From Clonostachys chloroleuca (lineage: Eukaryota > Ascomycota > Sordariomycetes > Hypocreales > Bionectriaceae), in assembly GCA_037952775.1 (NCBI GenBank), contig JBANAY010000003.1:26970001-27034000 (forward strand): a stretch of DNA of 64,000 nt, written 5' to 3'. Position numbers and translations under genes: made by a program. Under the pieces are notes generated by a model that saw only the letters and a program-made list of their open reading frames with translations, had not been told where the DNA came from and made no database searches. The stretch's first letter is position 1. Every line of letters starts with the position of its first letter. Positions 14,856 to 27,078 of the stretch are shown here, one piece after another.

Positions 14856-17800
14856 GTATAGATAAAACAGATAATAATAAGCTTAAGTTCTATTCTCTAT
14901 CTCTAGCTATAGTAATAAGCTAATAGGTAGATTAGTTAGTTTAGGTTAGATTAATTACTACTCTTTCTGAAGAAAAGAATATTATTCTAATATTTCTATA
15001 AATAAACCCTTTATAATTTCTATTAATAATCCTATTAAAAATAATATACCTATTATATATCTAGCTTACTCTAGTTAACTAGTTATATTATATATTCCTA
15101 ATTATCCTAATAAATATTATTCTAATAGATAAATAAAAGAAATAATTAAACTTTTAATTAGTCTCTATATAATAACTTTACTTACTAAAACCTAATACTT
15201 TTTTTTTAATAATAAAAATCTATTCTTCTAACTGAGTTCTAATATTATATATATAATCTTATTAATTTAATAATAATACTATATTATTATACTTCTATTA
15301 AATAAATAATAGTTATATAGAATATAGGAATAGTTTTTATATAGTTTTATTAACTTAATAATAGTTATATATTTTTATACTTCTAATAAATTAATATTAG
15401 TTATATAGATTCTAATTAATTTATTATTAATTTATTTTAATTAAATTATTATTATTATTTTAATATCTTTAAATTACTATTTATTTCTTAATTTATTATT
15501 AAGTATTTAATTTACTAATAATAATATTATTATAGTATTATTCTAGTTTATAATTAAACTAGTTAATAAGATAAGGAGTTTTCCTAAAGATAATCTTATA
15601 TATCTCTATAAGAATATCTACTATATCTATTAGATATTTATAGAATAATTTATCCTCCTTATATATATCCTTCTATTTATTAACTAATTAGTTAGTTATC
15701 TTTAAAAGAATAATTAATTTCTTATAGAATTAATTAATTAGATTAATCTTAGAGTATTTATAAAGCTTTATTATAATTAATAATATATTAGTATATTATT
15801 CTTATTTCTTATATTTAATTATAATTAGAATAGTAAGTTTTTTTATATTTTTATTTATATTAATCTATTATAGGAGGTAAAATATATTATAATACTATTT
15901 AAAATTATATAGTTTTATCTTAATATTAATTAGTAGTATCTTTATTTCTTATTCTATTAATTTTTTAATTTTCTATTAAAAAGATTCCTAATTAATTATA
16001 ATATTTATTACTTTTAAGAAAAGATTATTATATTTCTATTAAATCTTAATATAATTATACTTTATTATTATTTTAATTATTATAATATTTCTTAATAAAT
16101 AGAATATCTATTATTTATTATATTAAAAGTTAAATCTAGTTTAAATAGTTAATTTAACTTTATAAAAAAGTATTTTACTTTATAAAATAATATAATTAAT
16201 TTCCTCTAATTTAATATTAAAATAGATTTTATTATTATTAAGATTAATAATATTACTAGATTAGATAATATTTATTTTTATTTTAATTAAAATAATCTTA
16301 TTATCTAGTAAGCTATCTATAGCTATATATAGAGCTATTAGTAAATATTTAATTAACTTAATATTCTTATATATCTTTATTACTATATCTATCTTTTCTT
16401 TAATATAATAGTATATAGCTAAGTAAATCTAATCTAAAGATCTCTTTATTAGAATAATTAAATCTTTTTTATATATTCTTATAACTACTTTAATATTAAG
16501 TATAAAATCTTTTAAAATTTTTAATTCTTTCTACTTTTAATAATTAATTATTTTATAAACCTCCTAATTAATTAAGTATTCTATAAGATTATTAAATAGT
16601 TATTTCTTTAGATTATTATTTATTATATTTATAAATTAGATTTTATATTATAATAATAGTATTAAGAGGAACTCCTATACTTTATATTAACTTTCCTCCC
16701 TAATTAAATTAATTTACTATTATATTATATAGTAAGATATATAGTAAAATAATTCCTTAAATTATTTAGTTAAGATTAATAGAGCTATTACTATTATATT
16801 CTCTATTTCTATCTTTAGAAAGCTTATAACTATATATTTCTTTACTAGTAAAAGTATTCTTCTAATAGATAGTTTTATTTTATTTAATTAATACTTTATT
16901 TTATTTTATAATAGTATACTTTCTAATTTTATATAATCTATTATCTTTAGGAATTAATATAGTAAGGATATTTAGATTATAATAATAAAAAGAATATAGT
17001 AATATTCTAATAAGATAATAATATAATATATATTAGAAGAGAAAAAGAATAATAGATTTTAAGATAAAAGAAGATATATTAAAAGGCTAATCTATATATT
17101 AGTATATATAAATTAAGTTATTTTAGAGAAAAAGTATTAGGTATTTTATTTATTATCTTCTATAGAGAAATAAAATTATATTTATTATATATTTATTATT
17201 TTCTTAAATAATTTAATTTTAATATTTATTTTTAGAATTTTTTTAACTTATTCTAACTTTATAATTACTATATTCTTTAGCTATTCTATAGCTAGATATT
17301 TATCTTTCTAATATTTAATAATCTTTAGTACTATTAGAATTAATTTACTTCTCTTTTTCTATTTATTATATTTATTACTATATCTCTTTTATTTTATTAG
17401 ATATTTAATAAAAAAGGGTTTTCCTTTTAGATAAAATAGTTTTTTCTATTAATTATTTTCTTAACTTCCTATTAGTTTTTCTTTTTTTTAATTTTAATTA
17501 GATTAGATTTTTTAATTCTTTTTTTCTATAGATTATCTTCTATTAGTATTAGTAATAAATAGATTATTAAGATAATTAAATATATTTTCTATAAAGATAG
17601 TAAGTTTAATTTATAGATTAAGGAATTAATTTATTTTTTAATCTTAAATAGTTTAGCTCTTTATTATATATACTTCCTAATTAGTTTACTAGGAATATTA
17701 AAACCTTTATATAACTTAAGATATATCTTTTAATTAACTTTAAAATTAATTAGCTAGTAGTTTCTATTATATTAGTTCTTTATTTTAACTACTATTATTA

Positions 17801-19600
17801 AAATAGTATATTAAACTTCCTTAGTATATAATTATCTTATTATATTAATTATATTTTAGTTTAATTATTTATTCTTTTTTAAAATATTTACTATATTATT
17901 TAGTTTAAATTCTAAGATAAATTTATTAGAACTCTATCTAATTAATATACTTATTAAGTTATTTAGATAGAATTATAATACTAATATAATATTAGACTAT
18001 AGAATATCTAATATAAAGATATAAAATTATATAGCTATTTTAACTATCTGGTTTTTTTATTCTATTACTCTCTATATCTAGAAATAATAGCTTATACTAT
18101 TTAATAACTTTATTTCTAGAAGTCTAAATAATTCTTTTTAAAAATCTAATAGGAATTTTAAATCTCTATTACTTATTATTACTCTTAGTAGTTTCTAGTT
18201 ATATATTAATAATATTCTAAGGAAAATTATTATTTAATATTTTACTCTATAAATTATATATTCCAGAATAAGAATTAATTTCTTTAACTATTTATATATT
18301 ATAGTTATTATTAAATTAAATATATTTATAATATTAATTAGATATTAAAAAGATTTATTCTATATTTCTATTAGTAGATCTATAATAAAATTAATTACTA
18401 CTATATAGTAAGATTATATAGATATAAATATTAATTATATCTCTCTATATATCTTTTTATAGTTTATTTAATAGGTTCTATATATTAGATAATAATAGAT
18501 ATAGAATCTAAGTTTTTCTAATTTTTTATAGAAAAATATACTATTAAGTAGTTTATTTATTTTAGTAAATTCTATATAGAAATTTTAATTATATATCTAG
18601 TTAAGTAATAGTTATACTATTAATAATAGTATATAGAGATTATAATAATTATTATAATTATATCTATAAATTAATCTATACTCTAGATAGAAAAAATATC
18701 TAAATCTCTAGATTTTTTTCTATTAGATTAAGAATTATTATATTATTTTTTACTACTCTCTTAATTAATATATTATAAATCTTTTTCTATATTTTATTTT
18801 TAAAATATTCTTTTTTAATTATCTTCTTTAAATCTATATCTATTAATAGATTAGAAGTTAATTCTATTCCTAGATATATATCTTCTAAGAAATATCTATT
18901 ATCTTTATCTTTATTATTCTAAATATTATCTAATTTATTTACTAGATAATATTCTTTCTTTATATCTTCTAATTAGTTTTTCTTATCTAATATTAAAAAT
19001 TAGAATAATATATTTAAAACTAGATTTTATTTTCTAGGGATATAGAAAATATTTAGACTAAATTAATTTAAATATATTAAAATATTTATTAATTATTAAT
19101 TTACTTTTATTATATCTATTATATTAATACTTATATAATTAACTATATCTTTTATTAATATATAATCTATTAAAATAATAGATTACTTCTAATATAAATT
19201 AATAAGTACTCTGTTCTTTTTATATATCTAGACTAGATATATAACTTCTAATTCTATTAAAATATATTCTTTTTTATCTAGTTTAATTATTTTATTTAGA
19301 AATATAATTAATTAGATTTCTTTAATAGATAATTATTTATTATTTTAATAATCTAATATTAGATAGAAAATAAAGATATTTATATCTTATTTATTTAAAT
19401 CTAATTTAATAAATAATATTTTATTTAGATCTTAATAATATAATAAAATTTCCTTTAATATATATATTTAGAGAATATTAAAGAATTATATTTTCTTATT
19501 AGTTAGCTAAAATATTATTTTAATTATATTCTTTATTCTTATAATCTTATTAATTTTCTATATTTTAATATTCTTTTTCCTTAATTCTTCTAATAAAGCT
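14856..19600. repeat. RIPed sequence, probably the 3' half of a minus-strand gypsy element
   Basis: This is T-rich on the plus strand, which mirrors the A-rich bias of the plus-strand element and fits a coding region on the minus strand. It lies directly downstream, in the minus-strand sense, of the reverse transcriptase at 19,600-20,320. RNase H and integrase should therefore fall here, but I could not place their motifs by eye. No gene was seen. Confidence 0.45.
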
Positions 19601-20320
19601 TTTTTTCTTACTTTAAATAGTTTTACTTTCTATATATATTAATAAATAAAAATTAATAGGAATTCTATTATTTTAAGATATATTTTAAATAATCTGAGAT
19701 TATTAGATATTTTAATCTTTATAATTACTATTATTCTTTCTTCTATAGTAGTTATTCCTAATATATTAACTTTAAAGCCTAATAGTATAATAGAAAAGTA
19801 GTAATAGAATAATTTATAGGATAATAATATAAAGCTAATATCTTAGAAAGCTAAAAGAATATTCTTTATATATCTATAATATTCCTTAAATAAATTATTA
19901 AATATAAGAATATTATTAATATATATATATATATATAGCTATAGTATAGATATAAAAATTAGTTTATAAATTATTAAGTATAAAACAGATTATTCTTAAA
20001 TCCTATTATAATAATATTTAATATTTTAAATCTCTACAGACTAATAATTATTATATAATTATAATATTTTATAAGAATAGATAGTTAGAAGAAAAAGACT
20101 AATATATTAAATATTATTATATACTTCTTTTCTCTAATCTTTATAATAATATTTTATTAAGTAGGAATTAGATAGATATCTAGTACTAATATCTTATTTA
20201 ATATATAAAGATCTATAATAATATATTTCTTCTTCTTTCTATTAACTAGTTACTATATAATAAATATAGAGTTTATAAATCTAGAAGATTATAATATCTA
20301 TTCTATTTTCCCTGCTTTAT
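19600..20320 (-). pseudogene. Second degenerate gypsy reverse transcriptase (minus strand)
   Basis: The reverse complement reads in one frame as a mutated gypsy RT. A VNRK..VVIDLR.LNK..V.DIYPIP block lies at about 20,160-20,265 and a GFKN-type block follows. The catalytic YVDDILIFS box reads YINNILIFN near 19,910-19,925, followed by a spaced EEHYRHI-like helix and a GFKV..GI strand near 19,770. The block pattern differs from the plus-strand element, which uses YRGLN and FG.YEY, so this is a separate family. Both catalytic aspartates have become asparagine. It lies 1.3 kb from the R2c repeat, which could be its 5' LTR. Confidence 0.78.
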
Positions 20321-21587
20321 ATAACTTATTATAAATATTATTAAGAATCTTCTAATCCTCTAGTTTAAACTAGTAGGATCTAATTAATAGTTTAAGATTC
20401 TACTAGTTATTTACTAAGTTAATTCTTATTTTATCTTCCTTATATATATATATAATTCTATAATCTCTTAATATATTATATAATTTAATAATTTCTCTTA
20501 TTTTCTTAGCTTTTAATAAGTCTATTATATAGATATATATACTATTATTTAGTTTAATTTTAAGTATATTAAATAGCTTAATAGGGAACTATTATTTTTA
20601 TACTTACTAGATTAGTTCTTTAGAGAGTTTATCCTCTTCCTATAGTATTTAGTCTATTATAAGATTAATAAATCTATTTTTATTTATTATATTCTAGAGG
20701 TAGAATAATAATTCTTTATTATTAACTAGTAAATTAATTTTATTATTAAAATTATAAATAGTTCTAATATAATTCTTTTTTTTAAACTTTTATAGAACTT
20801 CTAAATTATTATAAACTAATACTTATTCTATCTAATAATTAAATATATTCTTTTCTAATATTATAATATAGTCTTTTATTATTTTATTACTTAATATAAA
20901 ATAGAAAACTCTTATTATAAAATAATTATTAATCTTATTAATTAGACTATAATAAATATTTATCTAATCTACTAATTTTAATAGAATTATTTTATATTAT
21001 ACTATTATTACTAGGCTAGCTATTTAATTCTTTTTCTATATATATTTAAATTTTACTTTTATTTCTTTATAATTATTAAACTTAAGTTATTTAATATTTA
21101 TTAGAATTAATATCTAATAATTAAATATCTACTTTATACTAAATAATATATTTAGTTTAAGTTAATTAATTATCTAGGTTTTAATTATAAACTTAGAATA
21201 TATATCTATTCTATTAGATATCTTTCTAGATATAAGAAAGGAAAAATAGATCTTATTTTTAATCTTAATAAGTCTATTTATAGCCTATATTATCTTTAGA
21301 AAAAGTACTTTAAAATATTTTATATTAATTAAATAATATTTTATCTAACTTCTATTTATTAAAATATCTAAATATTCAGAATCTACTATAATAGTTAATT
21401 TCTTTATTCTATCTCTAAATATAACTTTTATCTTTATATATTTAAATTATATATTTAATAATCTGCTCTTTATTATTTAGATTATCTTTCTAATTATAAA
21501 ATATACTTTAATTATTCTATATTAATTAAGTATATCTTATATTTCTTCTTCCTCTATAATCTTCTCTATCTTATTCTAATCTTTTTA

Positions 21588-22230
21588 TTATAAATTTAAC
21601 TAATATATATTATTATATATAGACTCTACTTTTTCTTACTAACTATAACTAGATTATTCAGATCTTATAATAATTCTTATAATTCTTAACTTAGAATTAT
21701 TACTAAATCTTAATAATCCCCTAATATATATATATATTTATTTTACTAAATAGAATACTCTTTTAAATAGTTATTAATAATATTATCTATATATCTATTA
21801 GAACTAGCTTTATAATACTTATATATTAATAGTAACTTATATTATATAGCTTAAAATAATCTAATTATACTATTTAGAATAATACTCTAATTAGTTTAAT
21901 TCTAATTTACTCTAAACCCTATTTAATATAAGTTATCTAACTATTATATATTAATAACTCTTATTTAACTAATTACTTTATCTTAATTACTATATAATAA
22001 TAAAGAAGATATTATAGTTATTATAATATTTTAAGCTTAATAATAATATATTCCTACTACTAATAATAATCTATCTACTCTAACTATTAAGGATAATACT
22101 ATAGATAAGAATAGTAATAATAATAGTAATAATAATAATTATTATACTAAGGAAATATAACTTTTATAAAACTAAATTAATTAACTCTATATATATCTTA
22201 TAGATATTTATTAGGAGTTAACTAATATAA
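21588..22230. repeat. Direct repeat R2, copy c
   Basis: This is the partner of R2 copy a (3,862-4,535) in the same orientation, with similarity across about 650 bp. It borders the right edge of the AT-rich block and could be the 5' LTR of the minus-strand gypsy whose RT starts about 1.3 kb to its left. Similarity to copy a ends near 22,230. Confidence 0.75.
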
Positions 22231-22548
22231 TAAATCTTATAGTATAATAAGCTATAATATATATTAATCTTTAGGTTTAAACTATAATTATTATTTAAAA
22301 AAGAGAGTTAGAATAATTATTTAAATTACTATTATTTAAAATATTTAATAGAATTTAAAATAAACTTTAGGAATTTATAATTTAATTCTAAATATATTTT
22401 AATTATTTTCCTATTATTTTAATACTAGTAAAAGAAAGATTATATATATTTATTTATAACTTAAGAGAGTTATACTTAATTAATTTAAATCTATTATAAA
22501 GAAATATCTTAGTAATCGCGGATGCGCTGCTTCCCCCTCCGGTTTGGC

Positions 22549-22890
22549 GGCACCCCCCAAACAGGCAAGGTGCGCCCGCCGCCGCACCACCACAGCCCCT
22601 ATCACGTGACTCGTCCCTATATAAATCGACGACCACCTCGGCCCTTGAAGATGTACCTTTGACTTTTTGTTCTCTCCTACACTCCGTCTTTCCTCCATCT
22701 CGCTTCGTCTGCAGGCAGTGTTGCTGCGTCCCACACGGTTCCCATCCTGTCGCGCCCTTCCGGTTCCGCGTTGGAATGAAGTCCCTTGCTGACGTTGACG
22801 AGACCGACAGCCAGGCCAGGCAGCCATTCCTAATGCGCGTTCACATTGTAGGAGACACGGTCTGATGAGGTATCATTCTACGATATTCTC
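22549..22890 (+). repeat. Promoter-like duplicated block, copy 1
   Basis: This segment is a diverged copy of 26,648-26,965 in the same orientation. Shared landmarks in order are CCAAACAGGCAA, a TCACGTGAC/TCACGTAAC box, a CTATATAAA/CTATAAAAC TATA-like box, ACGACGGCCAC-like text, TTGACTTTT(T/C) and TTCTCTCC. These are followed by GCGTCCCACACGG / GCGTGCCACACAG, a GTTCACATTGTAG block and a GATGA.TATTCTA block. The order looks like a core promoter plus 5' leader. In copy 1 a 29-codon ORF (22,777-22,866) follows the TATA box, but it is not kept in copy 2, so no protein is claimed. Confidence 0.75.
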
Positions 22891-24178
22891 GTATCTATCC
22901 TATCCTCTAATGCCATACCCAGCTCTTTGTACAGCCCTCTTTCCTCTACTACCTTTTCTTTCCGGATACTAACGATGCTAAGAGTCCGAAAGGTGTAGCT
23001 CCGACCGGGCCGCCTCACAACACTGTGAACTTCGACCTTTCAGGCAACAGCAGAGCATCTCACAGCAATGCTCCCTTTCGTGAGGCCTCCAACGGATACC
23101 CGGCCAGTAGCAGAAATGCCTCGATGCTTATCAATAGCCCCCATGGCATGATGGAGCACGGTGGTATCTCGGGCTGATTGTTCAGTCCCGAGCGCAGTTG
23201 TTCTAGGGGTTTCTGGCACGACGACACTCCCGATTGGTTCGCAGAGAGCGGGCGGAGACTGCAAAGTGGGAGGCCTTTATGCAGTTGGCCGCCATCTCCT
23301 TGTTCAGGCGCCCTCTCCCCGTTCAGGGGGCGGTGAGACACACCCACCGCTGAGAAACAACGTTCCGTCGATTGCTACCTACTCTTCCTGGGATCGGCCG
23401 CTCCTGTGCCGCTCGCGATGGCTCAGCGGTTACGATGACGTTGGAGGCCAGCATGATGATCAGTTGACGCAAAGCTGACTCGGTTATGGCGCAAAACTGG
23501 TGCTCCCCTGTCAAGCTGAGTTTACTCATGCTGTCACACGATCACATTTTAGTCACAACGTAGGATGGACTGATACGAGAGAGGGGAGTGAGCTTCGAAC
23601 AGAGTCGGCCGCCCGCTCACCGCCCCGGCGTTTCTGTCCCCCTTCCTTCCCCTTTTCCCCTGCTGGTCGCTCATGGAGGGTCGCGTGGATGCAAGGCAGC
23701 ACATGTTTGGGGGCAAAGATGGGGGCATGAAGGGGAAAGGGGCAGCGAGTTGCATCCTTTCAGGCAACAGCTCCACGACCTTTTGCATGTGTGACGCAGG
23801 CCGGCGGGACGCTCGTGCACTTTTGAGGCCAATCCTTTCCCTACCAGGCTGGTTACCGCAGGCAGCGCCGAGATTTTGGTTCTCTGCCAAGAAGGGCGGG
23901 AACCCATCAAGTATGTGAGAGGCCCACGGAGATGCCGACATCTCTGCATTCTCAACCTCGCAAGTGGATCCCCGTTGAGACGCCGGCTGTGGTGCTCCTC
24001 TGTTACAGTGCGTCAGACGTGGCCAAGTAGCTCCATGATTGGCGGACCTGGTAGGGTGTGCGCAGCTTGGATACGAATCGCTGTAAGATTCCGAGAGCAC
24101 ATTCGCGAGGAGGCGAGGGCAAGGGCAAAGGAAACGGGGAAGGCGCGTGATTAGGGGCGAGACTAGCAATCTTTTGCC
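22891..24178. other. Intergenic stretch without a convincing gene
   Basis: This is normal-GC, pyrimidine-rich sequence between the duplicated block and the Myb gene promoter. Several overlapping frames stay open, the longest being on the minus strand at about 23,549-24,169. Their translations lack any domain, and several frames are open at once. I see no RNA gene or repeat here. Confidence 0.5.
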
Positions 24179-24187
24179 TATATAAGG
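24179..24187 (+). promoter_or_regulatory. TATA box of the Myb gene
   Basis: TATATAAGG lies about 75 bp upstream of the start codon at 24,259. It is followed by GCGCC and a CA/CT-rich leader, as expected for a fungal promoter. A single match of this kind is suggestive only. Confidence 0.55.
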
Positions 24188-24258
24188 CGCCCGATGCCCT
24201 CAGCAAACGAGAGCCCCAAGAGCACGCTCGTAAAGCCTTCTTTTTCTCTATCATTACC

Positions 24259-26000
24259 ATGGGATCCCTGATAAATCTTGACAAAATGGTCACCTGGACT
24301 CCTCCAGCTGGTGGTGGTTCGGAGCGTACCATTCAGGCGAAACAGCTAAATGCTATTTCCCACCCAGAACCTTCCTTCCAGCCACCTTCTACGTCGGCTC
24401 TCTGCGATCAACTAGCTCATGAGCCAATCTACATCCCATCTGATGATGAGAGTGCATCTGACACAGACGAAGAAGCTAGTTGCGACGGCTCTCAGCATAT
24501 GGATGACACAAGGTCGGATGATACACTTCCGTCCATCAATACAATCATCGCATCTATTAAGAAGAGCTCGGCTAAGACGTCCCCCACCAGTGAGTTGTTA
24601 AGGCATACTTTTACCGCAGCGTCCAGGCGTAGCTAATACTGTTGCCAGGGTCTCTCATCGCCAACCAGCCACAGCCACTTGATACCGATGCTGGTCTGTC
24701 AAGCCTGGAGGTAGCAACAGGTCCAGGCATGGCGATTTCTGATCTACCAACTACTCCGCAGGCAGGTAGTGCAGAGCAGAGTCGTGCAGAGCAGAGTCGT
24801 GCCTCTGATAGCCGTGGCTGTGTTGACCTGGTCACCATGGGCAAGGCTGGGACAACAGCTCACCCTCTGAAGATACGGGAGGTTTCCTGCCCACCACCAT
24901 CTCCTCTCAGTGAGCCAGATGCACAATGCGACTGTTCTGAGAGCTGCGGAGCATCCGATGCTAAAGTCACGGCGCCTCAGCATACGATGGAGCAGACACA
25001 AGACGATTTACAGAGCATCGGACACGCACTGAGAAGCTGTCCAGAAGAATGCTCCGATTCTCAATCCACCTCCCAGGCCAGCTCCAACTCCGACGGCCCT
25101 CGGCGGCAGCGAGAGGAGGGTAGTCTCGTATCCTCCACCTCACTATCGCTGTACATCCGGGAAGAAGAGGAAGAGTGCAGCGACAAGGACAAGGCTATCA
25201 ACGACAACATCAGCCAGCCCCTAGTACAGCTTCGCCGCAAGGGAACAGGCAAGGAATGCTCCACTGACCCGGCCTCCAACTGCGATTCTGATTCTGATGT
25301 CAGCTCAATCTCTGGTTCTGAAGGTGCTGTACAGGGCGACGAGGACTACTGCCCCTCCCCAAGCCGTGGTGAAGGGGAGCAGGCAAACAACGATTTAGTT
25401 GATGATGAAGCGGACAGTCCTGGCCAGGCCCCTCCTCCATTCAAACGTCGGAAGGTGGGCGGGTCTCAGTCCAGCCCCAGACCCCGTCACAGGGGGAGAC
25501 GCCGTAACGATCGTACACACACGGCCAATAGATCAGGACTACACACGCCGATCCATAGTGCCAGCTCGGTGTCATCGCATGACTCATTCGTCGGAGCCGA
25601 TGCCGAAATGTCAGCTGCAAGATATGAGGAATGGCCTTTACAAGGGGCCATGCTCAAACGCCTGTTCGTGGACGGCAAAGTGACCTTCCAACTAGACTTC
25701 GGCTGGGAGCCGTGTGTCGGTGGCCATTCGCCGGGCTCTCATAGCGACAACAGATCCCAAACTCAAGGAGCGGAGGGGTCACACCGAACCCAGCGGAGCC
25801 CGGCCAGTAATGACTACACCCGTGAGGAGGACGATCTTATTGTCAAATTGAAGGAGGAGCAGCAGCTTCGTTGGCCAGAAATCCATAAGCAGTTCAGCGA
25901 TAAATTTCCACAACGACGATCTCAGGGGAGCCTTCAGGTTCGGTACTGTACACGGCTAAAGATGAGGAGTGGCAAAGGGGCTACAAGGAAGTCTAGATAG
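24259..26000 (+). CDS. Myb/SANT-domain nuclear protein (560 aa, one intron)
   Basis: The proposed mRNA joins 24,259-24,589 to 24,649-26,000. The 59-bp intron starts GTGAGT, has a GCTAAT-type branch site and ends GCCAG; splicing keeps the frame and gives 560 aa. Residues about 500-549 form a Myb/SANT-like domain (YTREEDDLIVKLKEEQQLRW, then PEIHKQF...LQVRY), with the tryptophan and acidic residues typical of the first and second helices. The rest is Ser/Asp/Glu-rich and probably disordered. A basic PPFKRRKV stretch near residues 373-380 looks like a nuclear localisation signal. Early in exon 2 a 15-bp unit is duplicated (AEQSR twice). Such single-Myb proteins are common in fungi and are usually presumed DNA-binding. 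Function is unknown, and no target is implied. The gene lies between two diverged copies of a promoter-like block. Confidence 0.8.
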
Positions 26001-26253
26001 AGTAAGGCCACGAGATAAATTTTCGCATCCCGATGTCAAGGTACCCATTAGATGATGTTCTCTGGGCGAATGGTGGTGCTTTTGTGACACTAAACCCGAA
26101 CATACAACTATATCCATTCACTATTCCTGTCCCTTTCTCGTCGCCGGCGTCTCGCTCTTCATTACCTTCGCGCTACCTCCACTTCTTTCCCACGACACTC
26201 GAGATTGCTAAGATCGCAAACCTTTCCAAGCGTATCTCCTCGGCTGTTTCGGC

Positions 26254-26569
26254 GCATGGCACAGGGTACGTCGCGGTTAACAATGGTGGAACGCCCAGGG
26301 ACTCACCCTATCACCCTTGCGCGAAAGCGTGGTTCTTGGCAAGGTTAATCAAGAGCCTTGAGCTTAATTTGCTATCAGCGAGGTTGTGTAATCACCCTGA
26401 CACCAGCTTTCGCATGGCGGTTCCCGGGCGTGAAGCTGGGCACATGGATGGGAGTGAGGCTACAAAGCGTCGTGGAGAAAAGAAGAGCAATAGCAAGGAC
26501 TCTACAAAACGCCCCCGTGGCCGCCCCCGAAAGGTGTATTGTCTTTGCTTCAACCAAATTGGCCAATAG
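26254..26569 (+). CDS. Candidate small AT-hook protein (spliced model)
   Basis: A KRPRGRPRK sequence near 26,508-26,535 is a textbook AT-hook, a minor-groove DNA-binding motif. It is preceded by a lysine/arginine/serine-rich stretch. A possible model starts at ATG 26,254 (MAQGTSRLTMVERPGTHP), splices from a GTTAAT donor at about 26,343 to an AG at 26,435, and stops at 26,569. An unspliced frame from 26,033 also contains the motif but begins with sequence that looks non-coding. The end could lie in a further exon, since GTGTAT follows RPRK directly. The motif is clear; the gene model is weak. Confidence 0.35.
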
Positions 26570-26647
26570 GGAGCCAGTACATATTAAATCAACTTCTGCT
26601 GTATATATTTCTCCAATGCAGTGTGTTTGCAACTCTCAATGACCACT

Positions 26648-26965
26648 TCCAAACAGGCAAAATGCGCCTGCTACTCATCACCAGGGAATCTCTCACGTAA
26701 CCTTCCCTCTATAAAACGACGGCCACTCTGGCAAGGTCGACAGTGTAGTATTGACTTTTCATTCTCTCCAACTTTATCCCAGCTTTTATTGGTCAGAGTT
26801 GATGCGTGCCACACAGCTTATCCTGTCGTGCGATTCCAGTTCTACAATTGTAATGAGATGAGGTTTCTCTCCTGTTAACATTAGCCAGACCAGCAGCAAG
26901 CCGGCCGCAATTCTTTACCTCTGTTCACATTGTAGCAGACAGTATGATGAAATATTCTATAACTC
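26648..26965 (+). repeat. Promoter-like duplicated block, copy 2
   Basis: This is the partner of 22,549-22,890 in the same orientation, with the TATA-like CTATAAAAC at about 26,710. Copy 2 has many transitions relative to copy 1 and no open frame after the TATA box (the first ATG is followed by TGA after one codon). The two blocks enclose the Myb and AT-hook genes. Confidence 0.75.
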
Positions 26966-27078
26966 AATTATTCAATCATCGTGCTATAAGAGTTGACAAC
27001 TTAGGATACATTTGTGGGAAAATGATATCGGAAATCAGGTCTTCTAAAGGGTAGCAGATAGAAATATCCAATCCGTAT

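Larger units (their letters stand above)
1..22515. repeat. RIP-saturated AT-rich block of nested, dead retrotransposons
   Basis: This block is overwhelmingly A and T and holds no open frame of any length. Reading it directly, the dinucleotides CA and TG are almost absent, while TA is everywhere. Surviving C is nearly always followed by T or C, and surviving G is nearly always preceded by A or G. That is the expected product of repeat-induced point mutation, which in Pezizomycotina converts CpA to TpA on either strand of duplicated DNA. Recognisable content is listed separately (two gypsy polyproteins, several direct repeats). A stretch near 850-1,320 is slightly less degraded and still has some CA and TG; I could not identify it. 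The boundary with normal-GC DNA at about 22,515 is sharp. The block could be pericentromeric or subtelomeric heterochromatin; the window cannot decide. Confidence 0.93.

Noticed and set aside
22659..22866. Small ORF after the TATA box of the duplicated block
   Set aside because: The corresponding position in the second copy has no open frame, so coding is not conserved.
23549..24169. 206-codon minus-strand frame
   Set aside because: It lacks a clear ATG at its start, has no domain, and overlaps several equally open frames in pyrimidine-rich sequence upstream of the Myb gene.
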